64,000 bases of DNA from Panorpa germanica (lineage: Eukaryota > Arthropoda > Insecta > Mecoptera > Panorpidae). How positions within the stretch are numbered: the stretch's first letter is position 1; each line of letters begins with the position of its first letter. The stretch spans positions 15,821,807 to 15,885,806 of the forward strand of contig OY783206.1 of NCBI GenBank assembly GCA_963678705.1, read 5' to 3'. The position numbers and the translations under genes are program-made. Positions 45,886 through 55,880 of the stretch are shown in pieces. The notes below the pieces were generated by a model that was given only the letters and a program-made list of their open reading frames with translations, ran no database searches and was not told the origin of the DNA.

Positions 45886-46274
45886 TTTGAATTGTTTGGC
45901 TAGTTTAGTTCCTAATAGTATTAATTGTAAGTAATAACGTATAATCAATATATAATTAATTTAATTTTAATGTGAGCGTTTTTGTTTTTTTGTAAAAAAT
46001 CTTTACCCAATATTTGGGCAACTATATGGCACGCTACGCCACTGCATATAGGAGAAGCATAAATTATTTTATGCTATTATATGAAGAGAAAACGAAAATT
46101 AAAAGCATATTTTTGATAATGTTTTTGAGGACACAGTTAATATATAATTATTACTATAATAACTACATTATAAAATATTATTTAAAAAATACTTTGTGAA
46201 ATTTTCATAAATAAATATCAAGAAATGAGCCATTGACAGCAAATCTCCGCAGACGTTGCAAAAAAAAGTAACAT
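45886..46274. other. AT-rich spacer, nothing recognised
   Basis: About 390 bases between the hAT remnant and copy B. A 61-codon plus-strand frame at 46014-46199 has no family likeness. Part of it may be the 3' end of the hAT element. Confidence 0.4.
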
Positions 46275-47435
46275 TGACTATAATAAATATTGTCATTTGA
46301 GGGTATCCACATAAATAATGACAATTAAAATATAAAAAGTAATAATAATAACATTACCAGGTACTCATAAATTTCATTTTTGTTACTTACAAGAAAATTA
46401 TAATTACAAAATAATAAAATAAAATATATAAATTGATAACCTAAAATAATAGACCATCATCAATAGAACATTGGAGCACACAATTTTATCGAGATTGTTC
46501 AGTATTGCGTGGATCGAATCAAACATGTTTTTATTTAGTTTGATATAGTTTTTAATTTAAATGTTTATCATTTGTATATAATTGATCATGTTTTATTGAA
46601 TTGATACTGTTTTAACACTGTTGACAGAATATTTATAATTATTATCCTCTTCCATTGTACATTATACATTGTTTTAAAATTAGATTTTGTTACTTTTAAG
46701 TTAGTTCTAAAATGAGAGTTGAAATTATACGTTCATACGGAAAAAGTTAAAATATATTGTATAAAGCTGACATCCGTTATTATCTTCACAAATAAATCAC
46801 TACCCCCAGATAACGATTTATAAAATAAAAAATATATACTTAAATTAAATAAAAAATCAAATAATAAATTCCCGCTCGATTAGGTTCTTACGCGACGCCC
46901 CTTATAGAAAACCACGTGTTTTTGATAAAACCTAATAGAGCTGTCCTAACGTTTTAAACTTACCTTATATTAATTAGTAAACTGAATATTACAAAGACTT
47001 ATATTTTCACTAATTTAAATAATTCATAGATTATATGGTTGGATAAAACACATGACAATTGTAAATTAATAAATACATAAAACTGTAATGCATCTTACTT
47101 GAAGTTGTGATTTTCTGAAATATTTTTGTTTTATTATTTTTTTAATATGGGAAAACAAATCTAACAAAGCCAGTACTACAATGCCCGCAAACGAATGAAG
47201 AAGATTGACCTATATTTCTCTGTTTCAGTGTATTGTTATAATAGTAAATACTCTTTTAGTAACACTAATTTAGTTTAATTAAATTGTTTTATTATTTATC
47301 TCAACAATATATTATATTTTAGTATTAAAATTTATAGTGTCAAGTCAAGAATAAATCGTTTGTCAGTTTTTAGAGCAGATTTTTAAGTATTTTTATTGAT
47401 AGGTATGTAATATGTTTATAAGCAGTTTTACCTAA

Positions 47436-48122
47436 GGCCTGTCTCAGTATGGCACCGTATTTAAGTGAATTTCTGCCGGACGTATACGGGCTTCTACGCT
47501 TTACCTATCCGAACCCTGTAAATGTAATGAGAACTCTCTGGACCTCTCATACTGCAAGCTACAAAGCCGTCCGAATACGGGCGGCACTACCTCGCACATT
47601 AGAAGCGTATAAAGGCGAATTTTAACCAAGCGTTACCACTACTACAACGATATCCTATCCGAACCTTTGTAAATGCAAACAACCGCCTCAGACTGGAGGG
47701 GACACCTAAGATCGCTTGTTCTTTCGCTGCAATACGGATCTTTTCGGATCTATCGGCGACATCGCTTGTGACGAGTATGTTCAGCATGCTTCAGTTTATG
47801 TTTGTATTTCAGTGAATCATGGACAACGAAAAATTAATTCTTTGAATTCAAGAAAGAGAGATTAAATTCACGCGAACCAAAACTCAGATATATAATAAAT
47901 GCTAAAGTCCCTTTAATACCAGTAGTGTATCGATAAAAATTAAAGTTAAAGTTTGCTCTCATGATAAATTATATAAGTGCTAAAGAACTCCCATACACCC
48001 CCTAATACACGACTACAGACATCTGTGACACACATAGGCGGTTTGCTTTGTAGCTAATCCAATCCGCCAATTTACGTCCGAATACGCCGTCGCTTAAATA
48101 CGGTCCCATACTGAGACAGGCC
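47436..48122. mobile_element. PIF/Harbinger-type MITE
   Basis: 687 bp with perfect terminal GGCCTGTCTCAGTATGG and near-perfect ~30-bp inverted repeats, flanked by TAA (47433-47435 and 48123-48125). Copy A shows the unoccupied site TTTTACCTAAGCCATC near 38807. A 3-bp TAA duplication with GGCC-start repeats is the Harbinger pattern. No transposase frame lies inside, so it is non-autonomous. Confidence 0.75.
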
Positions 48123-49288
48123 TAAGCCATCTTTTGTCAACGTAATATGTATGTTAAATACGTCAGTGATTTAAAAATGTTTTGAAAGGGTTGATATTCC
48201 TAGGCAAACCTATTTACAACGGTCATTTTATAAGAAATGTTATTGTTGTTTGAACACCTGTAGATAATATTTGAAACTGAGCCTTAGGATTGGTTAGGTT
48301 CCTGTCAGACATTTAGGAATGCAAAGATTGTTTGAAATGCTTGCTCTTGTAGACTCTGTTGTAACACACTAATTAGTTGATAACAGAGACACACCCGTGA
48401 CGTCACGTGTTGTTCTAATTTTTATAACTTTTAATCTCTGTAACTGTTAAAATAGCAGTATCAAATTACACTATTATTTATTTAAGAAAAAATATATTAA
48501 ATCGTTGTTGCAATTAACTTAATTCTGTACCATCTTATTCTAATCTTTAATATCTAATCATAATTTAAAAATTTAAGGTCGCCCTTGCACTGCAGCGTAC
48601 TACATGCAACGACGACTTTTTGAGTTGGATGTATTAGAGTGTTTCGCATTAGTATCCTCTATCATAAGATGAACCGACGGTTATCTAATTTTCTTTAATA
48701 TTTATGAATACACCACTGTACACTGTACTACTACAATTTTACCACCAGTACAGTATTAGCAGAATTACAGTGTGGGTGTATTGTATTGGTCTGATTTGCT
48801 GTAGCCTAATTTCCATGATTAATTTTTGTTAAAATTAGCAGAGATAAACTATTAATTTATATTAATCAGGTTTATTATATTTAACAAAATGTACACATGC
48901 GTTATGATGTCACGGAGTATATAAAACATAGTAGGACAGTATTACAGAGTATAGTATTAACTACATAGTAGGACGGTATTACAGAGTACAGTATTACCTA
49001 CAGTACTACCGAGTATAAAAACAAAGATAGAATAGTGTCAATACCGAGAGGTAGCGCTAAATTTAAATCCAACACTCCCTCTAAATTTAGACATTCTAAC
49101 AACAAATTATAATTAATTGAGTGTCAAAAAACTATTATTAAAAATATTAATCAAGTTATAGTAGAAGATATTCTTAATTTCACTGATGGCACTTTGATTG
49201 TCCAAATGTAAACACATAGTGTCTTGTTTATATTCACCAATATCACATAAAACTTGCTTTATCCACATAGTACAGTATTGTAGAAGTG

Positions 49289-50434
49289 TCAATTACTAAA
49301 GAGCGCTAAATTTAACTCCAACACTCCCTCTTGTAGCTTGACATGAGCGCAATTGCAGTTGTTATTATTTGATTCAACAAGAGGTCCAGGATAAGGATCA
49401 GATTTTTGGTAAAGTCCTGACAATTTCACGCTCAAAATAATGCATGGTATAAATAACAAAATGCACCATCCCACTCCAGCCCAGAATCCATTAAATGGGT
49501 CTAATATTCTGTTACATCCAGCGACTAATATGGAATCATATACATTAGCCACAGGACCGCAAATTCCCACTTTGAATTTTAATTGACCAACGATATACGA
49601 AAAAAAATCCTTAATATTAGTCTCAATTCCCTCTGCAAATGTTCTTATTAACTTTTTAATTAATAAGGTTCCCTCATTATTTGACTCATTTTCTGCATGC
49701 GTAACTTCTTCGATAACTTTGTCTATAGCTTCATTAAACTTGTTATGACCAAACTTTAATTGAACATCTAGTTCTGCAGCTTTATCTGATAAATATTTGC
49801 TACTTGAGATCATAGGGTCAACTAAATTATCCTGGTAAGACCTCAAATGTAAAGCTTGATTTCGTAAAACTAAACCAACTTCAGGTTTGTAAGAAGGTGG
49901 AAGTTTATTTGCAGCATCAGCCAATTTATCAGCAAGTTCAGCAAGATTGTAGTTAGTAATATTTCCACCCAGATTGTCAACATATTTATAAAATGGAAAA
50001 TCACTGAGAGAGCTAGTTTGCAATTCTCTTATTCTATCCTTAGCTACGTCATTCATTATTTGTACAGTTCCATCTAATTTAAAATCGTCTATTAACTCCG
50101 ATAGTGTTTTATGTATTCCAAACTTGTCAATATATTCTGTAACTGTATCCAAATCCAAAATGTTTTGCATTTTTAACGTCGTATAAATAGTCTTATTTGT
50201 GCGACAATCTTCAATAATATCACTAAGAACAAGCTTGTCTTTATGATCTTTTGAATATAGTTTATCACCTATATTCAGTAATTCATCAACTAAACTAAAA
50301 AGTTGATCATTCGCAGGATTATTTAGTGGTACGCAAACTCCTCGATATGCAACTAGTCCAATTACAAAATAGATTAGGGCAAATGCAGCTAAAATAGTTG
50401 TAGTCAAAAACATCAGTCCGACGCCACACATCAA
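49289..50434 (-). pseudogene. Prominin-like captured gene, C-terminal part with Copia-derived tail
   Basis: 381 residues in a frame that overlaps the preceding one by a few bases. A membrane segment (LMFLTTTILAAFALIYFVIG, about 7-29, like prominin TM4) is followed by a second large loop of about 270 residues with glycosylation sites and Cys, then the last TM (about 318-340: GWCILLFIPCIILSV) and the cytoplasmic tail YQKSDPYPG. The final residues HVKLQEGVLELNLALFSN are encoded by sequence matching Copia pol (VKLQ) and LTR end, so the tail is chimeric. With the N-terminal part it makes a shortened prominin in two frames. It could not give the normal protein. Confidence 0.75.
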
Positions 50435-51249
50435 AAATGTACTTCCAGCTCCTTTATTGCAACAATCATCACCATATCCAGAGACACAGCACCCGTGACG
50501 TTAGCAAGTTCATTTGATATTATAGCACCGCCGGCATCTAAAGATTTTTCAAGCCCTTTTTGAACTTCATCAAAATTGTCGACTAAGATATGTCTAACAT
50601 GCTTTGCTGTACTCTCCAAATATTTCACAGAATCTCTTGAAGCGATTCTGTTAGAGTTAGGAGCTAGTTTAATACCATCTTCCATATAACTGTTTGTAAC
50701 AAAAGCTACAACAACACCAAATAGCATGGCAGTCGCTACCCCTATTAACAGCAACCCCAAAATGACTCGTCGGCAAGTGTTATGTTTTTTATCAAAGGGT
50801 TGCGTTCTCGCACCACAAGAACCAGCACAACGACAGCAACAGAAACAAAATCCAATAATTGGCATCAAAATAGCAATAAGTAAACCTAGAATAACGATCA
50901 CAATCAAGAATGCATAGTGTGATGCTAAAGTGGTCCATTGTGTAGCAAAATCACCAACCACGAAATTGCCGTCCTTCACAGTTAAAAAACCATCTGGAAC
51001 TGCTTTTTCACCGACAACTGCATTGAGAACCACGTGTGTCCCATTATACAACGGTGCCATCCCCTTAGCGCTGAACGCTGTGCTAGCTTCGTATTTTGCA
51101 TGGCTTTGGTATTCTGTGAATTCAACCTTGCCTAAGTCGATGGCCCTTTCCAATAACTCGACCACTTCTTTCCTATTACTATGTTGACTACTTCCACCAC
51201 TCAATAATGTAGTTAATATTATAAAAACAAATAGTTTTAATTTAGCCAT
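50431..51249 (-). pseudogene. Prominin-like captured gene, N-terminal part
   Basis: 272 residues with a signal peptide (MAKLKLFVFIILTTLLSGGS), an extracellular start with an N-glycosylation site (NGT near 69), TM1 at about 112-137 running into the Cys-rich cytoplasmic stretch FCFCCCRCAGSCGA, TM2 at about 161-185, then the start of the large extracellular loop. This layout and the CCCRC cluster are hallmarks of prominins, five-pass membrane glycoproteins of cell protrusions. There is no intron, although host prominin genes are intron-rich, so it looks cDNA-derived. About 350 bases of AT-rich sequence upstream may be its 5' UTR. Compared with whole prominins, most of the first large loop and TM3 are missing before the next frame begins. 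Confidence 0.75.
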
Positions 51250-51639
51250 TTTATATTTTTTTTTTTATTTCAGCACGTATTTTTGATTGTTTGTTTGTTT
51301 TTTTTTTAATTAGTTACATTATATGTACCAGTTGCACCTTGTTATTCTTTGGTTTGTTTTCAGATTTTTCTGATAGTTTTTTTTTTTATGTTACCACATC
51401 GTCAATATTTAAGACCAAGAAAATAAACAAAAAGATTTTCATAAATTTAACACTTATATAAATAAACTACACTAATTATATAAATTTATGAAGCACAATT
51501 AATATTTATATATTACTTTTAATATATATTTCAGTTATATTTGTATATGTTTTTATAACAAAGAAATATATATTCATTGAGCACTACATCTCCCATCTAA
51601 CGTCCGACATTTTTGTTTTCATTATTTTACCAAACAGAT

Positions 51640-51985
51640 CAGAGAATGACCCGAGACCACAGTAGTCAGAGTCAATTGTCAATGCTCTCACCCGGCTGTG
51701 TCTTGCCAAACTCCGGTCTGGTGTATCGAACCCGAGGGCATAGTATCAAATACTCGGTGCCCATTGTTCGAACCTGGGACCACAGTGTATTGACGTTATA
51801 GCTTTAACCGTCTCGGTCACTGTAGAACCTTCCGGTAATAGAGAATAACCCGAGACCACAGTAGTCAGAGTCAATGCTCTCACCAAGCTGTGTCTTGTTA
51901 AACTCCGGTCCGGGGAATCGAACCTGGGACCACAGTGTATTGACGTTATAGCTTTAACCGTCTCGGTCACTGTAGAACCTTCGGT
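51640..51985 (-). repeat. tRNA-derived SINE-like dimer
   Basis: Two related units (about 51640-51825 and 51841-51985) share ACCACAGTAGTCAGAGTCAA and the tRNA-like head. On the minus strand each has an A-box-like GACCGAGACGGTTAAAGC and a B box GGTTCGA, closest to a Ser/Leu tRNA-type promoter. They lie between the Copia gag part and the prominin cargo, so they were inside the element or inserted into it. No poly(A) or simple-repeat tail was clear. Confidence 0.5.
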
Positions 51986-52666
51986 TTGTGCAAATCCCTT
52001 AGCACAAAGTCTCGATTTGAACCGTGAACCCGTTGACTCTTCCTTTATTCGGAACAACCATTTACTGCCGATCACTTTGGCATTCGGAGGTTTTTCTATC
52101 AATGTCCAGGTTTCATTTTTCTTATGAGCATCAAGCAGACCAGAGAGCAGCAATGTCCCGAGCCACTCATCGTCCACTTTAAAGCCAATGTTGCGCAGCT
52201 TGTGAGCAGTTGACATAATTTTGCTCACATACTCTTCTATACTTTGACATCCACTGAGCGATGTGTTACATAAATCACGCAGAAGACCAACTCGGCGTGT
52301 AAGTCCGGAGCCGTCAAACGCTGCGGCCAATTTGTCCCAAACTCCTTTGGCCGTGTTTTCCTCTTGGATATGAACGTAATTGATCGGATCAACCAGAAGA
52401 ATTAACTTTGTTTTCACTTTTGTATCACGTTTTGAATCTGTGGGTGACTCCGGGTTAACCTCAATACAATCCCATAATTCTTCGTGTTGTAGGTATGTGT
52501 TCATTGCGAATTGCCAAGTCGAATAGTTTTCACGGCCGGTTAACTTCTCGATTAATGCCAGTGAATTATTCGATGCCATTTTTATTCGTTGAGAACACTT
52601 TAAACACAAAAAAACAGAAACAGTTTCAACAGCCACGTTTTTTTTTTTTAAGGTTATGTTCACCAC
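51746..52666 (-). CDS. Copia gag fragment fused to an RT piece (fossil)
   Basis: A 306-codon frame. It starts in the leader, then gag (MASNNSLALIEKLTGRENYS, VWDKLAAAFDGSGLTRRVG), very like the gag at 37358-38407, then a short RT-region piece (DAHKKNETWTLIEKPPNAKV, SKWLFRIKEESTGSRF), then SINE-derived codons. It forms the 5' part of the cargo-bearing Copia element. Parts only are listed. Confidence 0.8.
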   Translation of the reverse strand: MVNITLKKKNVAVETVSVFLCLKCSQRIKMASNNSLALIEKLTGRENYSTWQFAMNTYLQHEELWDCIEVNPESPTDSKRDTKVKTKLILLVDPINYVHIQEENTAKGVWDKLAAAFDGSGLTRRVGLLRDLCNTSLSGCQSIEEYVSKIMSTAHKLRNIGFKVDDEWLGTLLLSGLLDAHKKNETWTLIEKPPNAKVIGSKWLFRIKEESTGSRFKSRLCAKGFAQTEGSTVTETVKAITSIHCGPRFDSPDRSLTRHSLVRALTLTTVVSGYSLLPEGSTVTETVKAITSIHCGPRFEQWAPSI

Positions 52667-53199
52667 ACTAAAAGTCTTTATCCACTTTTCCGAAAAACAC
52701 TCACTAAACGTCTCTGGATTTATCTGGGCCTATTAATTTATATTAATCAGATAAACTATTAATTTATATTAATCAGGTTTATTATATTTAACAAAATGTA
52801 CACATGCGTTATGATGTCACGGAGTATATAAAACATAGTAGGACAGTATTACAGAGTATAGTATTAACTACATAGTAGGACGGTATTATTTAGTACAGTA
52901 TTACGTACAGTACTACCGAGTATAAAAACAAAGATAGAATAGTGTCAATACCGAGAGGTAGCGCTAAATTTAAATCCAACAGTTTTGTATCTGAAACCAA
53001 TTATTACGAATATAATAATATAGAAGTGCTAGTTAGAACAAGAATCCTTCTCGAATATTCCAAAGTAATATCTACCTAATCCTACCCTTAGCACCAGTGA
53101 CTACAATTTTAAACCATAATTTGTTTAATGCTAAAACAATTTATCTACAGAAAAGAAAAATACAATAGAAAATAAAATCAATAGAAAAATTAAATATAT

Positions 53200-54770
53200 T
53201 GTTTGGGCAAAAGTGATGCCCGGGTATTTCACCAAAAGTAGTCAGCAAGTCTTTGAAGTTCGTGGACTCAATATGAATTTAAACATATATTTATTTCATA
53301 GAAAATTACACATTGGAGTCGTAAATCCCAGCAGAATTACACAATTAAACACTTATCCTAATAATTAATAATAATGAATGTATATAAATGTATGTGAATG
53401 TCTTAATGTATATATTTTAATATTAAATTGTACTGTTACTTAATACTTGTTGTCTCGTTGAGAGTTGGTTCAAAAAGGGATGATTTTAGTATAATACATT
53501 TAACACTTAAAATTGAAAAGAGTGGGGATGAACCCATAATACAATTTGCGGACATATTGAATGAAAATAGGTAATAAAATTATTGGTAACAAGAAATGTA
53601 AGTCTGGTTTTACACATCACACATCAAAATGTACAGGCGGCACTCACTAAAGTACATCTACACTTTTGCCTTAAAAACATGTAAAATTAAGTTATATTAT
53701 AGTTTTATTTTGATGCATGTTTTTGTCCATACTCCCCCCTTTATAAATTGGGTTTATCAAAACGAGTTCACTGTTAAAAGGGCTAAACGTCCGACAGCAC
53801 GTTTGATCTCTCCTGGTTGAGTTTTCAAGGTGGCGGCTCTCGGAGTGTTGTCGTTGCCTGCAGTGAGATATGTTATGCGTCCCATTATCCATTGAGTAGG
53901 AGGTATATTGTCTTCTTGTACTGTTACAAGTGATCCGATTTCTAGATCCAGGGTGCTTGATGTGTTCCATTTTGCGCGCTGTTGACAGAAGTGGATATAG
54001 TCTGTATACCATCGTTGTATCTGCTGGAATCTTCTCATGTTGTTGAGGTTCACTGGCGCTCCTGGAGTAGGCATAGCACTGCTGATTTGTCGACCTATGA
54101 TTAAGTGTCCGGGAGTACAGGGAATAAGGTCATCTGGATTGGGTGACATGGGGTACATTGCTTGTGAGTTCAATATTGCTTTATTCTGAGTTAATTTATA
54201 GAAAATATTATTAGTTCCGCTGAAATGTATTGATTGAACATTGAACTCTGTAACTAAGTTTCTTTTGTAGCAAAAACAATTAAAAAGGTATATATAACAT
54301 TTAATGATAGAACCATCATATTTACTTTTTATTAGTATGGGCCCTGCGCAGTCAACTCCAGTAGTTCTAAATTGATAGTTGAGTTTTAATATGCGGTAAA
54401 TTGCATTGCATTTATTGGTTATAATAATTTTTTCCTTAGGAATTTCTGGTAAATTGAAATTATATATAGGCCAGTGATTAGACGGTTGCTTTAACCAGGA
54501 TGGACCTGACCATAGTTGGCTGTTTAAAAGAAAGTCTAATATGATACTTTGTGATATAAAATCTGCCTGGTGTAAGTTTATAGGAACACAACGCCATTGA
54601 TAATTGTCTGTCATGTCTGAATGAATGTCTGTAATACGGTTAGCAATAAAGTTTTAAGTTATGAAGAGACAGTTTAATCCATGATAGCATAATTGTGGAA
54701 TCTGCCCATAAGTAGATGAGTAGGGCCGCTTCTAGGACAGTTTAGAAGTTGAGTTGGAAATTATTGGTGG
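53200..54770 (-). mobile_element. BEL/Pao remnant with 3' LTR (fossil)
   Basis: A 3' LTR at about 53200-53733 (plus-strand start TGTTTGGGCAAAAG) is preceded on the minus strand by a purine-rich tract AAAGGGGGGAG. Internal sequence from about 54770 to 53757 encodes the end of RNase H (LWADSTIMLSWIKLSLHNL), an integrase part (TTGVDCAGPILIKSKYDG) and the C-terminal BEL domain (PGHLIIGRQISS, PPTQWIMGRITYL, IKRAVGRLALL). It inserted into copy B at 53199. The right side ends against the Polinton. It is broken and fairly old. Confidence 0.8.
53757..54614 (-). CDS. BEL/Pao pol C-terminal region (fossil)
   Basis: 285 residues: the RNase H/integrase linker (NLHQADFISQ, LWSGPSWLKQP), an integrase part (FRTTGVDCAGPILIKSKY) and the DUF5641-type tail (DLIPCTPGHLIIGR, RWYTDYIHFCQQRAKW, LVTVQEDNIPPTQW). 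It is the best-preserved piece of the BEL remnant at 53200-54770. Confidence 0.85.
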   Translation of the reverse strand: MTDNYQWRCVPINLHQADFISQSIILDFLLNSQLWSGPSWLKQPSNHWPIYNFNLPEIPKEKIIITNKCNAIYRILKLNYQFRTTGVDCAGPILIKSKYDGSIIKCYIYLFNCFCYKRNLVTEFNVQSIHFSGTNNIFYKLTQNKAILNSQAMYPMSPNPDDLIPCTPGHLIIGRQISSAMPTPGAPVNLNNMRRFQQIQRWYTDYIHFCQQRAKWNTSSTLDLEIGSLVTVQEDNIPPTQWIMGRITYLTAGNDNTPRAATLKTQPGEIKRAVGRLALLTVNSF

Positions 54771-54837
54771 TGGGGATGCATTTAGGTCACGATATGCAGA
54801 GGGGGCGTGGCTAGACTTGGAAGAATGTAAAAGGGGG

Positions 54838-55692
54838 GTAAGGGTGGGGTAAGGATTTAGGGGGGCGTGGCTAGACAATGTTGGGGTAATAGTGGGGTAA
54901 TATAAAAGAGTGAGATAGCGATATTAATTATTACGTTGGTAAAGAGTGAGATACCGATATTAATTCTTATGTTTGATTTGTTATTGGTTATAAGATTATG
55001 ACAGTGTTAAATTATTTATAACAGTGTATTTATAGCGCATTCCTTCGAAATTTGAAAACAGCACATGTTCTCATGAGAAACTTTAGACACAAGCGCATTC
55101 CTTCGAATGTAACTTGAAGCACACGTGTTAGCCGGCGTCAGCACATGTTCTCATGAGAAACTTTAGACACAAGCGCATTCCTTCGAATGTAACTTGAAGC
55201 ACACGTGTTAGCCGGCGTCAGCACATGTTCTCATGAAACTTCGTATATAAATTATTCTTATGCAGTAAGGGTGGGGTAAGGAGTGAGGGGGGCGTGGCTA
55301 GACAATGTTGGGGTAATAGTGGGGTAATATGAAAGAGTGAGATAGCGATATTAATTATTACGTTGGTAAAGAGTGAGATACCGATATTAATTCTTATGTT
55401 TGATTTGTTATTGGTTATAAGATTATGACAGTGTTAAATTATTTATAACAGTGTATTTATAGCGCATTCCTTCGAAATTTGCAAACAGCACATGTTCTCA
55501 TGAGAAACTTTAGACACAAGCGCATTCCTTCGAATGTAACTTGAAGCACACGTGTTAGCCGGCGTCAGCACATGTTCTCATGAGAAACTTTAGACACAAG
55601 CGCATTCCTTCGAATGTAACTTGAAGCACACGTGTTAGCCGGCGTCAGCACATGTTCTCATGAGAACTTCGTATATAAATTATTCTTATGCA
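54838..55692. repeat. 427-bp tandem duplication with nested 80-bp repeats, likely Polinton terminal region
   Basis: Two units, 54838-55264 and 55265-55692, about 98% identical. Each holds two full and one partial copy of an 80-bp repeat (55060-55139, 55140-55219; 55488-55567, 55568-55647) that starts AGCACATGTTCTCATGAG. GGGGGCGTGGCTAGAC occurs at about 54800, 54863 and 55288. Each unit ends with a TATA-like GTATATAAATTATTC. Polinton terminal inverted repeats often contain such tandem arrays. The partner end is outside the window, so the TIR call is inference. Confidence 0.7.
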
Positions 55693-55880
55693 ATATGATA
55701 AAACAATATTTTCCAAACGTAGACAAATTTTTTGTTAAAACTGTGTGAGCGTAAGACCTATGTAACGGGATTCTGTTGGTGGAGGTGGTAAATTCATGTA
55801 TAAATGTCACTTAAATAGAGATGATGTTGAGCTGTAATTACAGAGTAATATTTTCTTAGTGCAAGCTAAAGTTTAATAGT

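Larger units (their letters stand above)
48827..52981 (-). mobile_element. Copia-type LTR element carrying a captured prominin-like sequence (fossil)
   Basis: 4,155 bp. LTRs are 48827-49074 and about 52731-52981, related to those of the Copia element at 34532-38745 and similar to each other. Flanking ATTTT/GTTTT gives a probable 5-bp target duplication, and copy A has the empty site near 39494. Minus-strand order: LTR, Copia gag part (about 52140-52580), a short RT piece, a tRNA-like SINE dimer (51640-51985), prominin-like cargo (51249-49289), short Copia pol/LTR-derived pieces (49075-49345), LTR. Most of pol is replaced by cargo, so the element could only have moved with help from an intact relative. 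As a coding unit it is broken. LTR similarity suggests moderate to young age. Confidence 0.75.
46275..53198. repeat. Ancestral repeat, copy B, with MITE and Copia/prominin insertions
   Basis: It matches copy A (33985-41905) in direct orientation over 46275-46440, 46990-47435, 48123-48826 and 52982-53198. It keeps about 550 bp (46440-46990) that copy A lacks but the inverted copy at 29060-29620 shares, so that segment is ancestral and was lost from A. Insertions private to B are the Harbinger-type MITE (47436-48122) and the Copia-type element with prominin cargo (48827-52981). A BEL element begins at 53200 and ends the match. Confidence 0.8.

Noticed and set aside
47599-47787. 62-codon minus-strand frame inside the Harbinger MITE
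   Set aside because: It shows no transposase or Myb-like motif and is most likely chance.
49289-50434. An apparent MM start for the second prominin frame at 50434
   Set aside because: The first codon is TTG, and the true ATG is the next codon. The frame is a continuation of a broken gene, so no real start is claimed.
49289-51249. Reading the prominin-like sequence as an ordinary single-copy host gene
   Set aside because: It is intronless, enclosed by LTRs of one insertion with an empty site in copy A, and has a Copia-derived C-terminus.
51613-51801. Small plus-strand frame over the SINE dimer
   Set aside because: It lies on the antisense strand of tRNA-like repeat sequence and has no family likeness.
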